Source: Callorhinus ursinus
Taxonomy: Eukaryota; Chordata; Mammalia; Carnivora; Otariidae
Length of the DNA stretch: 64,000 nucleotides
Direction: 5' to 3'
Assembly (NCBI RefSeq): GCF_003265705.1
Contig: NW_020312785.1
Span: 129,710,486 to 129,774,485 of the forward strand
In this document: in pieces, positions 1-10,800 of the stretch
Numbering within the stretch: the stretch's first letter is position 1
How the letters are laid out: each line of letters begins with the position of its first letter
The notes under the pieces: generated by a model
The model's input: only the letters and a program-made list of their open reading frames with translations
Told to the model about the DNA's origin: nothing
The model's database searches: none
Position numbers and translations under genes: made by a program

Positions 1-1139
1 TTATCCTTCATTGAGTCATTTTGTAAGCCAAGCACACATACATATCTGATGGGATGCTTCCTAAAATTGAAGTGGCATATTAATAAAGTACATTTTCTAT
101 AGCTGTTTAAGAATGAATTCATTAAATATGTATCATTGTGTGTTTATGCAAGTAGGCTTGAGAGAACACACTGATTATGTAAAATAAATAAGAAAGGACA
201 AAATGTCAATGTCATGATGCATTATCCCTGTCTGGCCTCTAATTTTGGAACTCCAGGAAAAGTACATAAGTTTTTTAACTTCTTGACTTTAAAAGATGAT
301 TGAAGATGAGGAGCTTATGGGAAGGTTTCCCATTAAGGAAGGTTTCCTATGTTGGGTTCAGTTTGCAAAGTATGTCACCAGGAATTTAGCCATTTCCTCC
401 TCTGAAGCAAAGATTTCTCTCTTCCTCTCCATTAGTCTGACATAATTAAACTAAAATCCTTAAGTCCTAGCTGGCAAACTCACCAAGGACTGAATTTTCT
501 ATTGTCTGCATAAATGGATGAACAATAGGGATGGAAATTCACCTACTTGCTCTTATTTAACCATCTGCTGTTTAGAGTCTACCTAAGGAAAGCACTTTAT
601 CCTTTGCCTGACATGTCTTCCCCACTTGGAACCTATCGGGAAAACTTGTATTCATTCTTCAAAACCAAACTCATATGTCTTCTCATCAGTAAAATTCCCT
701 CATCCCCTGTTTCTAGAGACAGAGTGAGTTGACACTTTATATTTCTGTGGCATCTAGATCAGATCCACAAGCTTGTGAACGATCATAGGGCAAGGAACAT
801 GGGCTGATTCATTAGGATAGTCTCAAACTTAAAGTATTTTTGTGGAATATTTAATTAATTAAGTTATACTTTGGGATTGTCTGACTTCAGGAGAACAAAA
901 AAATGGCTCCCCCCTCAGGGAGAATCTCTGGAGTTCAAGTTAATTCTGGAAGCTAGTGATGCTATTATAGAACACTTTTGTCTTTCTGATAAGGCTTTCC
1001 TCATGTGTGAGCAACTGAGTATCAGTGAAATTAACACATGCCCTCATAGGAAAATGATTCCACATTAAAATAACAAAATTGATTGTCTATACATCAAAAG
1101 AGAAAGTCATTTTTAACCTTGGCCCCTCTCCAATGGATG
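1..1139. other. Unique sequence, no gene or repeat recognised
   Basis: AT-rich single-copy-looking DNA. Both strands have only short open frames (65 codons or fewer) with no recognisable domain, and I see no repeat family signature. Confidence 0.5.
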
Positions 1140-1372
1140 CCATTGAGTGCTTATTACATACCAGCACCTCATATTTGTTGTCCTTGTTAACTCTTACCAC
1201 CACCTACCTGTGCCCTTGGTTGTGTTGATTCTATCATTATCCAGTCTCACAAATGAGGAAACAGGGATCTAGAGGAATTAAGTAAGTTACCCAGAATCAC
1301 AGGACTAGCTAAGTGGTAGATTCAGACTCAAACTGAGGTTGCCTGGCCCAAGCCTGTGTCCTTTCAGAAATA
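1140..1372 (-). repeat. MIR SINE, antisense
   Basis: Reads as the reverse complement of MIR. It starts with the 'gagtgcttattacatacca' type end, passes through the conserved core (aaatgaggaaacagggat, then gttacccagaatcacaggac) and ends near the tRNA-like 5-prime part (ggttgcctggcccaagcc). It is diverged, as expected for a MIR older than the placental radiation. Confidence 0.8.
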
Positions 1373-1523
1373 CTGTCCTGCTCTTATGTGACTGCCTGCT
1401 CAAATTGGAATACTTTCTCTAATGGCCTTCTGAGTATTTGTCCAATACCTTCCCTTTTCTTCCCTGCTCTCACCCGTGTCAATTTGCTGTTGTCTAATTA
1501 TCTCTTAGAAGTTGGCCATTCTT

Positions 1524-1733
1524 TTCTTTTTTAAAGATTTTGTTTATTTGAGAGAGAGAGAGAGCACAAGCGGGGAAGAGGGGCAAAGCAGAGGGACAGA
1601 GGGAGGGAGAGGAAGAAGCAAAGCAGGCTCCCCATTGAGCAGGGAGCCTGACACAGGGCTTGATCCCAGGACTCTGGGATCATGACCTGAGCCAAAGGCA
1701 TTTGCTTAAACCACCGAGCCTTCCAGGTGCACC
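1524..1733 (-). mobile_element. CAN SINE (SINEC), full length, antisense
   Basis: Antisense tRNA-Lys-derived carnivore SINE. From left to right: T-rich tail (reverse of the A tail and AATAAA-like pattern), GA-rich run (reverse of the CT-rich region), then the tRNA-related head ending 'ccttccaggtgcac'. Flanking 17-bp TSD 'agaagttggccattctt' at 1507-1523 and 'agaagttggtcattctt' at 1734-1750 (one mismatch) proves retroposition and sets the edges. Non-coding; a 77-codon open frame across it is meaningless. Confidence 0.95.
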
Positions 1734-1826
1734 AGAAGTTGGTCATTCTTAAAATAGATTCCACCCTTCAATCTTTGTTGTAGTCTTCTGCAATCCTGTT
1801 CCCCCTCCATGGTTTACACATTGATA

Positions 1827-1872
1827 TGTACACACACGCGCGCACACACACGCACACACACATACACACATC
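1827..1872. repeat. (CA)n microsatellite, impure
   Basis: Alternating CA with a few CG and TA interruptions. The alternating purine/pyrimidine pattern has some Z-DNA potential. Confidence 0.9.
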
Positions 1873-2182
1873 AAAGATATGGGAATTTAAAAAAAAAGAT
1901 TTATTTCTGTGACCTCATCCAACATTATTGGCTTGAGTAAGCTACAACTATGAGACTTAAAAAAAAAGACTTTTTATTTGTCCTTAAGTTTTATTTAGAT
2001 CCCCCACAACTATTACTAAAAAATTTACTTAATCAAGCTGAATATTTATAACCCTTTACTGAATTCTAGCACCATTTACAAAGTGACTTCTTGAGATTAT
2101 GATGTGCTATATGAAAATATTGCCAGTTTAAAAATGTAATTTTTCATACCCAATCTTATCAGGCATTGATTCTGCCAACTTC

Positions 2183-2183
<1 letters not shown>

Positions 2184-2230
<47 letters not shown>
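2184..2230. repeat. (CA)n microsatellite running into the gap
   Basis: Pure CA dinucleotides for about 47 bp up to the first N. The true length is unknown because the assembly stops here. Confidence 0.95.
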
Positions 2231-2630
2231 NNNNNNNNNNNNNNNNNNNNNNNNNNNNNNNNNNNNNNNNNNNNNNNNNNNNNNNNNNNNNNNNNNNNNN
2301 NNNNNNNNNNNNNNNNNNNNNNNNNNNNNNNNNNNNNNNNNNNNNNNNNNNNNNNNNNNNNNNNNNNNNNNNNNNNNNNNNNNNNNNNNNNNNNNNNNNN
2401 NNNNNNNNNNNNNNNNNNNNNNNNNNNNNNNNNNNNNNNNNNNNNNNNNNNNNNNNNNNNNNNNNNNNNNNNNNNNNNNNNNNNNNNNNNNNNNNNNNNN
2501 NNNNNNNNNNNNNNNNNNNNNNNNNNNNNNNNNNNNNNNNNNNNNNNNNNNNNNNNNNNNNNNNNNNNNNNNNNNNNNNNNNNNNNNNNNNNNNNNNNNN
2601 NNNNNNNNNNNNNNNNNNNNNNNNNNNNNN
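2231..2630. other. Assembly gap, 400 N
   Basis: Exactly 400 N between a CA repeat and an L1 3-prime end. The round number suggests an estimated or padded gap. Open frames crossing it are artefacts. Confidence 0.99.
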
Positions 2631-2747
2631 CACATTCTGCATGGAGCACTGGGTGTTATATGCAAACAATGAATCGTGGATCACTACATCAAAAACTAAT
2701 GATATGATGTATGGTGATTAACATAACATAATAAAATAAAAATAAAA
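2631..2747 (+). mobile_element. Young carnivore L1, 3-prime end, sense
   Basis: Matches the carnivore L1 3-prime UTR end: 'gagcactgggtgttatatgc', then 'catcaaaaactaatgatatg', then 'ggtgattaacataacataat', then an A-rich AATAAAA tail. It is the same sequence, in opposite orientation, as the L1 ends near 8.0 and 30.4 kb. The 5-prime part lies in the gap, so its length is unknown. Confidence 0.9.
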
Positions 2748-2794
2748 ACACACCCATGAAGAGTAGGTATTTTTTTATCTCAACCATGGAGCAG

Positions 2795-3032
2795 CCAGGA
2801 GTGGTTAAAAGAATAAGAACACTGAAGTCAGACACATCTGGGCTTGAATCCCAGCTCCACCTCTACCCAGCTGTGTGACCTTATGCTAATGACTTAACCT
2901 CTCTTAGAATCTGTTTCCTTATCTATAAAATAATGAACTCATTTACCTCCTAGAGTCGTTCTGGAGAAACGGTGTAAAAATGACATGGATACATGCCTGG
3001 CATATAAGAGGTGCTCAGCAAATTTTAGTTGC
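2795..3032 (+). repeat. MIR SINE, sense, near full length
   Basis: The tRNA-like part ('gggcttgaatcccagctcc'), the core ('ccagctgtgtgaccttatgc', 'gacttaacctctctt'), and the 3-prime part ('catgcctggcatataagagg') occur in consensus order. This is one of the best preserved MIRs in the window. Confidence 0.9.
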
Positions 3033-3221
3033 CCCTCCCCTTTTGCTTTATACCTGTTATTAGAAATAAGGTAGTCTGCTTTCTTGCAAAGTGAGTAGAA
3101 TCTGCAATGATTTTAATGGACAATTCAGAAGGAAGTACCATGAATTATAACAAAAAATTATGATGAAACTCTTTATAAAATTTATGGAAGTAAAATATCT
3201 AAAGTTTGTAGAGTTGCTTTG

Positions 3222-3420
3222 TTTTCCATTACTTTTACACCATTATCCCATTTGATGCCTCTTTCCCTACACACTGTCCACATATTACCATCTACATTTT
3301 ACAGGTTCTTGTAACTAAGCTTGCAAGACATTTAGTGATTTTCCTGAAAATTCATGCTCCTTGAATTAGCTGAAGACTCCTGCTTGTTTGATTCCTAATC
3401 CAGTGTTCCTTCTATTCCAA
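3222..3420 (-). repeat. Possible MIR fragment, antisense
   Basis: Weak similarity to antisense MIR: 'cccatttgatgcctc', 'tacattttacaggttcttg', then 'tgattcctaatccagtgttc' as the reverse of the tRNA-like head. Too diverged to be sure by eye. Confidence 0.4.
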
Positions 3421-3520
3421 GCAACAAAAATATGGTTGAAGTAGCATTTATGTGTCTGTCTCTTCTATTTCTGAGTATATTGTTTTATGACTTCAACTGA
3501 CAATAATGATTACAATAATT

Positions 3521-3732
3521 ACTTTTTTAAAGTTTTTTTTTAAAGATTTTATTTATTTGAGAGTGAGAGAGAGTGTGAGAGAGAGAACGAGCACGGGGAG
3601 GGGCAGGGGGAGAAGTAGACTCCCCACTGAGCAGGGAGCCCAACGCAGGGCTCGATCCCGGGACCCCAGGATCATGACCTGAGCAGAAGGCAGATGCTCA
3701 ACCGACTCAGCCAACCGACTGAGCCACCTATA
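3521..3732 (-). mobile_element. CAN SINE (SINEC), antisense
   Basis: T-rich tail, GA-rich run, and tRNA-related head. The head ends with a short internal duplication ('accgactcagcca' and 'accgactgagcca'). Short TSD 'acaataatt' at 3512-3520 and 3733-3741. Confidence 0.93.
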
Positions 3733-3741
3733 ACAATAATT

Positions 3742-4200
3742 TCATGTGTTTTTTGAAAAAGGAAGAAATGGAACAAGGCAGTAAATAACTCATTACACCA
3801 TTTAAGTACATTTGGGGGCCTTGGCCAGTTTTATGAAGCTTGACATTCTCTCTGTAATTTATAATCACAAAGACTGTTATCAAAATTTTCATAAAAACTT
3901 GACATGTAGGAAACTTGGTGGCATGGATGGATAATTGCCCAAAGACTCACCAGTGAAAAATTGTGATAATTTGGACTTGGGATGGGATATATATTTTCTC
4001 TGTGCAGTGATTCCTGTCACTTTCCAATCCTGTTTTGGAGGTGGAACAGTGAGCTGAAAGAACACATACCAGCCTTACACTGTTTGCCTTCAAACTTTAT
4101 GTGAGGAACAAACTTCTTTTTACTGCACTGTTATTTTGGGTTTCTGATACTTGCAGCTGAAGCTAATCCTGATACAGCCACTCTCCTCAATTTCCTCCCC
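3742..4200 (+). repeat. Mostly unique; possible end of an old LTR at 4060-4180
   Basis: The stretch 'ggtttctgatacttgcagc' to 'ctaatcctgatacag' resembles the terminal part of MaLR LTRs (a phrase like gccacccag, a T-rich run, then ...ctaatac). The rest shows no recognisable family. Confidence 0.3.
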
Positions 4201-4479
4201 AGATGCAAACTTGTATTTTTGACTTTTTTTATGACAAAATGGGAGCTAAAAGAGGGACGCACATGAATTCACCATCCTTTTAGCTGCTGCTGAAGAATTT
4301 TTACATCTCTGGCCTCCACTGAACTTACTTTTGGGACACGACCATATTGGTGGGTTCTACTTGGAAGAGTTAGGGCCTCACCTCTCAACCTCCTCCAGGA
4401 TCCCATGGTGAAGGAATGGTCTCTGAGATGGCCACCATCATTCTTTTCCTTCTCCACATGCACATGCCCACCCCCACCC

Positions 4480-4945
4480 TTTGAACAGGTAGGGTCCATT
4501 GCCCCTCCCTTTTAACTTCGGGGTACCCTTGTAACTTGTAGTACAGAAGAAGTGGTGTGCTGGCTCCTGGGACTTCCTAGCCCCAGATGTAAGAGGATTG
4601 GAGCCTCTTTCTTCTTCTCTCTTGGAAACCAGCTTCCATGTGAGTACCATGACTACCCTCAAACCACCACACTGTAAGAGCACAAGCGAGCTGCGAGGAG
4701 AAGTCACACGAGAAGCATTAGGTCACCTGATAATTGAGTAAAACCTCCTTGGAGTTTCTAGCCCAGCCCAGCCATACTGAATCAGGCTGAATGATCCTCA
4801 ACCAATGTCAAAGTGAGCAACAGAACTGCCCACTAACTCTCTGAACCTGACCCACAGAATTAGGAGACAGAGTAAATCACTGTTACTCGAAGACACTGAG
4901 TCATGGGTAGTTTGTCATACAACAATTAGTAGCTGAAATAGCTGG
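4480..4945 (+). mobile_element. Ancient LTR-like repeat (MaLR/MLT1-like), sense
   Basis: The 3-prime half follows the order typical of MLT1-type LTRs: 'cagcccagccatactgaat', 'gaacctgacccacagaatta', 'tcgaagacactgagtcatgg', 'gtttgtcatacaacaattag', 'tagctgaaatag'. No internal retroviral coding region is present, so it would be a solitary LTR. The left edge is uncertain. Confidence 0.5.
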
Positions 4946-5756
4946 AGAAAGGTGATGTGCAGCAGAAAGGAGAATATTTATGAGGGAAAGAAAGGATTGG
5001 TGAGAAAAAATTACTTTGCTACCAGTTTTGCCTGGCTCCCACTGCCCTAGCTTTGGGATTTTTGAAAAGGGAGATCTAACAACCATTATTTCCATAGCAA
5101 AATAAATTCTGCATTCCCCAGAAGTAATCTTCAATGCACATTTGGAACAAAACTTGTTCAGAAGATGGCAACTTATTCAATGCACTTCAGCATTCATTCC
5201 TGACCTTCATGTGACATAAATATCAATGTTCATTTATGTGTCAGACTATTGCTTTGTATGTAAGGCAGATATGAAATATTAGGTTGGTACTGAGCAATTC
5301 CAAGGAGCTAAGTCACAGTGCTTATATAACCGTCTGCATATTGTATCTAGTGTAGTGCATTGAGCTTGATTATGGGTAATTTTATGTTAATTAATGCTGG
5401 CTGGCTATGGCAAGCTGTTTATTGAATCTTATTTTGTCCTAAAAGAAAAAATGAATAGCCAGGTACATATGACCTACTTAAAGAAAGCTTTTATTTACTT
5501 CTTAACAAAAAGTTCTCAAATGAAAATTCTGTTTCAATCCAGCAGAAGACAAAATATTTAAATAAAGAAATTTTGTAAGAGTGCTTTCCAGGGATATTCG
5601 AAGCATGTCAATGGAGAATCATTTTACTAAAAATGCCTCCTTTGTTACTAAGGATCTTCAAAGTATTTATAGTTCAGTTAATTTAAGACAGGGACTTCAG
5701 CTTTTTAAATTCTGAAATTAATATAGTATCAAGATGGTGGCATGAAAGTGGTGGTG
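4946..5756. other. Unique AT-rich sequence, nothing recognised
   Basis: No repeat signature, splice-bounded open frame or RNA gene seen. Longest frame is under 80 codons. Confidence 0.5.
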
Positions 5757-5925
5757 GGCAGTGGTTCTCAACCATAACTGACCACTAGAAGAACTTAGAA
5801 TCCTTCCACTCTAACCTCTAGAAGTTTAACTCAACTGTTCTACAGTAGGCACCATGCACCAAGATTTATTTTTAATGTTCTCTAGATGATTCTAATGTTC
5901 ACCTAAGATTGAAAACATGGTTGAA
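5757..5925 (+). mobile_element. MER5A-like hAT DNA transposon relic
   Basis: Begins with the hAT-Charlie terminal motif 'cagtggttctcaacc'. The interior ('tgattctaatgttcacctaa') and the decayed right end ('agattgaaaac') fit MER5A length (about 170-190 bp). Non-autonomous; encodes no transposase. Confidence 0.65.
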
Positions 5926-6022
5926 ATAGTTTAGGCTTTGGAATCAGCCTTGGGTTTGAATTCCAACCACTAATAGCTTTATAACATTGGGCAAATGGCA
6001 AAATCTTCCTAAGGCTCTATGT
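5926..6022 (+). repeat. MIR fragment, sense
   Basis: Contains 'ggctttggaatcagcc', 'gggtttgaattccaacc', and 'cattgggcaaatggcaaaat', in MIR order. It stops where the next hAT element begins, so the transposon probably landed in or beside it. Confidence 0.6.
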
Positions 6023-6193
6023 CAGCGGTTCTCAAAGTGGGGTCCCTCAATAAGCAGCATCAGCAATATCTAGGAAACTTCTGGGAAATGAAAAGTCTCA
6101 GGCCTCATCCACACCTACTGAATCAGAAAGTCTAAGGGTGGGGCCCAGGCTCCAAAAGATTTTGCCACAGCCTACTGTTTGAGAACCACTGAA
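6023..6193 (+). mobile_element. MER5A hAT DNA transposon, both terminal repeats visible
   Basis: Left end 'cagcggttctcaaagtgg' and right end 'gtttgagaaccactg' are near-perfect inverted repeats. Interior 'cctactgaatcagaaagtct' and 'ggtggggcccaggc' are diagnostic MER5A motifs. Confidence 0.88.
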
Positions 6194-6406
6194 TTAAAGT
6201 GGCTAATGATTCTGTGTCCCTTTGTTGTTCCTCAATATCTAATTGTCACAAATCAAATTCCTCTTCCACTTGTCAGAATATCGTTTTTTTTTTTTTACAG
6301 GGTTGTAAAGTGTGGTAGCAAAACTTGAAATATTAAAATGAATTGTTTTATTTCTGAGTTTATAATTTATGTTTATTGTGTCAGGCTAGAAAAGAAAAGC
6401 AGAAAG

Positions 6407-6495
6407 AACAAAAATAACTATACTCCATAACCTTGAAACTAATACTACACTGCATGTTAACTAACTGGAATTTAAGTAAAAACTAAAAAACAAAA
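6407..6495 (+). mobile_element. L1 3-prime end, sense, short
   Basis: 'ccttgaaactaatactacac', 'tgcatgttaactaactgg', 'aatttaagtaaaaac', then A-rich tail: the standard end of carnivore L1s. Strongly 5-prime truncated. Confidence 0.8.
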
Positions 6496-6539
6496 TACAA
6501 CAAACTACAATACTACTTTGAAATAAAGTCATTAACATT

Positions 6540-7312
6540 GTGATATAAATTCACTTTTTACATATTGTTTTGTGTCTTACCCTGTTTTTTCACCTACCAC
6601 ATCTTTTATATCTTAATAGTCTATTAAATATTTCAGACATCATATTTTCAGAGTTGCCTTGTATTCCATCATATGAATATGCCTGTATTTAATCAAGCCT
6701 ATTGTTTCAGACTTTTGCTTTTATAAATAATGTTGTTATCAGTTATTAAAAAAAATCTCTGTTCACATATCCATGATGCCATTCTTGGGATCAGTTCCTA
6801 GATGTGGTATTGATAGATCAAAGTATAAACATTAAGGGTTTTGATACATGTTGACAAATTGTTCTTTCAAAAACCTACACCCTTGGGGCACCTGGGTGGC
6901 CCAGTCTGTTAAGTGTCAGACTTTTGGTTTTGGCTCAGGTTGTGATCTCAACTTCGTGAGATTGAGCCTTGCATCGGGATCCACACTCAGCCCAGCATCT
7001 GCCTGAGATTGTCCCTCTCCCTCTCCCTCTGCCCCCCCCAAACATGCTATCTCTCTCTCTCAAATAAATAAATAAATCTTTAAAAATGAAAACCCTACAC
7101 CCTTAGTAGCAGAAGAGAGTGCCAATTCCCTTTCAGCATATGGTAATTATATATTACCATTTTATTTAATTTTTGTCCCTTGAGTACCAGGACAGGTTCA
7201 TGTCATTCTTCTTTAATTAGGTTAAATGATTTTGCATTAAAAAAATTATAGGTCATTTGTATTTATTCTCATTCTTTGTCCATTTTTTTAAAATGTGAGT
7301 ATTCAGATTTTT
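6540..7312 (-). mobile_element. Old L1M 3-prime UTR region, antisense, split by a SINE
   Basis: Antisense L1M phrases in order: 'ttttataaataatgttg', 'gggatcagttcctagatg', 'ttgacaaattgttctttc', 'gagagtgccaattcccttt', 'ataggtcatttgtatttat', 'ctttgtccattttttt'. The CAN SINE at 6885-7088 interrupts it. Confidence 0.65.
6885..7088 (+). mobile_element. CAN SINE (SINEC), sense, inserted in the L1M
   Basis: Head 'ggggcacctgggtggcccag', CT-rich middle, AAATAAAT-type tail. TSD 'cctacaccctt' at 6874-6884 and 7094-7104. Confidence 0.95.
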
Positions 7313-7333
7313 TCCTATCAAAATGCAAAAACT

Positions 7334-7360
7334 TATATATATGTATATATATATATAACA
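7334..7360. repeat. (TA)n microsatellite
   Basis: Alternating TA with one TG step. Confidence 0.85.
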
Positions 7361-7584
7361 CAAGGACTCAGTTGAGTAGCATCAGAATGAGTTAATTTCA
7401 ATTTCTTATTAATAAAAAATAAATTATAAATAATTTGGTTGGATTACAGTATTGAAAATCTCTAAAGAATCAGTATATTTCCCTTTCCTATGACTGCACT
7501 ATCCTGAACAAAATTTAGTCCCCTAATGATTGAGGATTTTTTGGTGTGTCAGGGCATTTGTTCTGAATTTTGCATTGTGTAAAG

Positions 7585-7745
7585 AGAATGGGATTCAGAG
7601 AGTCTGGGTTCTGGCTTCACAGGCTATCAGTTGTTTGACTGGGAGTGAAGCAAATAACATCTCTGTGCCTTCGTTTCCACATCCTTATAACATAAATAAC
7701 ACAAATGACCTCTTCCTCAAGAGGTTATTGTGAGAAACAATACAC
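7585..7745 (+). repeat. MIR fragment, sense
   Basis: 'gaatgggattcagagagtct', 'gggttctggcttcacaggc', 'catctctgtgccttcgtttc', 'ggttattgtgagaaac' follow the MIR core and 3-prime order. A second MIR begins directly after it. Confidence 0.6.
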
Positions 7746-7747
7746 AC

Positions 7748-8645
7748 AATGGTATAACACACAGATTTCAGAGCCTAACTATCTGGATTTGAATCCCTTC
7801 CAATTATTTTATTTTATTTTTAGATCAATCCAGCTTTATAATAAAATAAAACAAAGTCCTGAATCAGCCCCCTACTCCAAAAATGCCTGGAACCAGAGAG
7901 TTTACCAGTGAAGTTTTTTGTTATTACTTTTAATTAAATCTGTGAGCAACAGATAACTGATATTATGTACAAAGTGTTTTATTTTAAATTATTTTTGTAT
8001 TTTATTATGTTATGTTAATCACCATACATTACATCATTAGTTTTTGATATAGTGTTCCATGATTCATTGTTTGTGTATAACACCCAGTGCTCCATTCAGT
8101 ATGTGCCCTCTTTAATACCCATCACCAGGCTAATCCATCCCCCCACCCCCCCTCCCCTTTAGAACCCTCAATTTGTTTCTCAGAGTCCATAGTTTCTCAT
8201 GGTTCATCTCCCCCTCCGATTTCCCCCCCTTTATTTCTCCCTTCCTACTATCTTCTTTTTTTTTTTTTAACATATAATGTATTACTTGTTTCAGAGGTAC
8301 AGGTCTGTGATTCAACAGTCTTACACAATTCACAGCGCTTACCATAGCACATACCCTCCCCAATGTCTATCACCCAGCCACCCCATCCCTCCCACCCCCC
8401 ACCACTCCAGCAACCCTCAGTTTGTTTCCTGAGATTAAGAATTCCTCATATCAGTGAATTCCTTCCATTTAATAGCTATGGAACTTGAGCAAGTTCTTAA
8501 TCCCTCTGGGCTTCAATTTCCTTGTTTGTAAAATGAGGATACTAACAGAATTTACCTATTAGAGTGGTTGTAAGGATTAAATGAGTAATGATATATAGCA
8601 CATTTAGAACAGTGCCTGGCAGGTAGTAAGCACTATGTATTAATA
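7748..8645 (+). repeat. MIR SINE split by an L1 (parts 7748-7805 and 8456-8645)
   Basis: The first part ends at 'ctggatttgaatccc'. The second resumes with 'gctatggaacttgagcaag', 'gggcttcaatttccttg', 'gttgtaaggattaaatgag', 'cagtgcctggcaggtagt'. The 15 bp around the break are present on both sides, as expected of target-site duplication within the MIR. Confidence 0.85.
7806..8455 (-). mobile_element. Carnivore L1 3-prime fragment, antisense, with extra 3-prime sequence
   Basis: TSD 'gaatcccttccaatt' (7791-7805) and 'gaattccttccattt' (8456-8470) bound the insert. Positions 7975-8252 match the carnivore L1 3-prime UTR (reverse of 'atgatgtaatgtatggtg...'). A T-run at 8253-8269 leads into a second L1 3-prime-UTR block (8270-8455, 'catataatgtattacttg', 'catagcacataccctcccc') with an internal deletion. 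Positions 7823-7965 are not L1 and lie between two A/T-rich tails. Confidence 0.85.
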
Positions 8646-10145
8646 TCATAATTATTACAATTAGATATACAAACATGCGTGTCGTGTGCTCTCTTAATGA
8701 GAGACCCACGAAAATGTCAGTGGTGGGATCTATACCCTCCATAGAGGCCACCATGGTGTTGGCAGGTATACAGACTTGGGCTGAACCTCTCCCAACTTCA
8801 GGATGTACTCAGAAATGAGTTTCTGAATAAGGCTCTGGCATCAACCTGCTTTTTGGTGATTCACCTCTTTCTACTAAATGTAGAGTGCAGGAAAACCAAT
8901 CTGTTTTTTGTTAGCTGGAGTATGACTGTCAAAGCTAACCAATGTGGGTCTAACGCTTTGCTTCCACCCAGGAACTCACCTCCAGCAGACAGACAAACCA
9001 TAAAAGTGCTGTACCCAAGATGCTCTTAGACAGGTCTGTGCCAAATTTCCTTGCACAAAGCAGAGCACCGCGTTGATTTTCAGATTCATCATCTACAGTT
9101 CACTTAACTAAATTCTGTGTTCTGATATATGCTCTGTACCAGCTAACAAGGAAATTTTTGGTCTGAACTCTTAATATGAATCATAATTAATACAGAAAAT
9201 GATTAAAAGAAACTCTCAGCATTTTGGTCATCTTATCAGATACAACTCCCACTTTTGTCCCTATGATTTACACTGTGTAAAAGAAAATATACCCATATGG
9301 AATACGCTTGTGAATCAAAAACAAAGCCAATGCCCAAAATACAAATCAAAAACACTGCCTAGAACAACAGGCCTCAACTAATGAATTAAAATGATTGCTG
9401 GTTTCTTTAAAATATTAAGCCCATCGATGCTTGCCAAAAACCCCTTGGCTAGCTGAGGGATTCAAACTGCATTGTTCAGCTAGAGATTGAAATCCTTCCA
9501 TTCATCATTGACATGTGAGAGACAAGACAAGGTTTTTGACAAAAAGGGGATGAGGCGCCAGATGGTTTCCATCTGTATCTCCATTGATCGTACAATGAAA
9601 ACCCACCTTCCCTAATCAGAAGGCTATGCGATACATGGAAAATGAATACCCAGTGTTTTTAAAGAAGCATAATCGCCCCTTCCCAACCATAGATGTATAA
9701 ATATTAATGAACACAATCTGGATCTAAGCAAATTTAGCATGAACTTTTAGCAACCCTCCCTTGACAACTTCCTCCCTTTTTAACTGAATTAAACTCCTAA
9801 GTTCTGTGATTAAAAATAGCAAACCCTACACTGAAGTTGGATCTGTGACTGAGGAAAACCTTCCCAGCTAGTAACCAGTTAACATAGCTCATATCATTGC
9901 ATACTTTTATAACCAAAAAAGGATCTCAGTTTGAATGAATGTTTAGCAAGTGTGAATAGTGAGATATAGAATCAACACAAATAAGTAAGAAATTGATTAT
10001 TAATTGATCACTTATGCCATGCCTAGTTCCAAAAAGATTTAAGCAAACTTAGAGATTATTACATACAACACCAGGAGTTGTCCAAGTTAATTGCTGCAAA
10101 GCCCTGTGCTACATCACATATTGAATCATTGAGCCCTAGGAAAAA
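8646..10145. other. Unique sequence; possible conserved non-coding stretch at 9400-9900
   Basis: No repeats recognised. The 9400-9900 part holds a perfect E-box palindrome (9559-9575), scattered retained CpGs and homeodomain-like TAAT sites. No coding frame over 61 codons has any recognisable feature. A regulatory role is inference only. Confidence 0.35.
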
Positions 10146-10151
10146 AAGGGT

Positions 10152-10196
10152 TCTTTCTCTCTCTCTCTCTCCATCTACACACACACACACAAACAT
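10152..10196. repeat. Compound (CT)n(CA)n microsatellite
   Basis: About nine CT units, a short spacer, then about eight CA units. Confidence 0.9.
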
Positions 10197-10719
10197 ATAA
10201 TTTTAACTTTTCTGTAAACTTAGAGTGTTAACTTAGAGTACTAAAACAATCTTAATGACTCATATTCAAGAGAAAATACTAAATGCCTTTCCGAAATTTT
10301 CGAAGTTACATCATTAGTATTACAATATCGCTAACCAAGAAGACTTGTTAGGTCTTCTTCCTTGTTGACACTCCTTTTATCAAGAATATCAGAAAAAGAC
10401 AAAGATTTGAAAATTTCCATTAATTTCTTCCTTTGCTTCCTTTCCTTTCAGTTCAAACAGGGAAGATTTGCATACTTGCTCTAGCTTATATGTCTTTAAT
10501 TTGTTGAAGCAGAGCATTTTCCCAGAAGTATATACCATATTTTCACTAATATTTCCCTGTAGATCAAAGTGGTCAGAATCTTAAAGTGAAAAATGTTAAA
10601 TCACCCAAAAACAATATGAAAAATTAAATCCATATTCTCAACTTAAGTCCCTCAGGTGACTGGAAGGGAATACTCTTTTTTCTCTCCTCCAATATGTATT
10701 GTTCTCATTCTGTCGATAA

Positions 10720-10800
10720 ACAAATTTTTATTGAGAACTATGTGCTTGGCATTGGGCTAGGCACGGAAAATTAACACCATGGACAGTAATGCTATTCTCA
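10720..10800 (-). repeat. L2 LINE 3-prime end fragment, antisense
   Basis: 'tttttattgagaactatgtg', 'ggcattgggctaggcac' and 'ggacagtaatgctattc' match the reverse of the L2 3-prime end. Confidence 0.65.

Noticed and set aside
2128..2684. Four long open frames of 167-173 codons across 2128-2684
   Set aside because: They run through 400 N and a CA repeat; the length comes from unknown bases.
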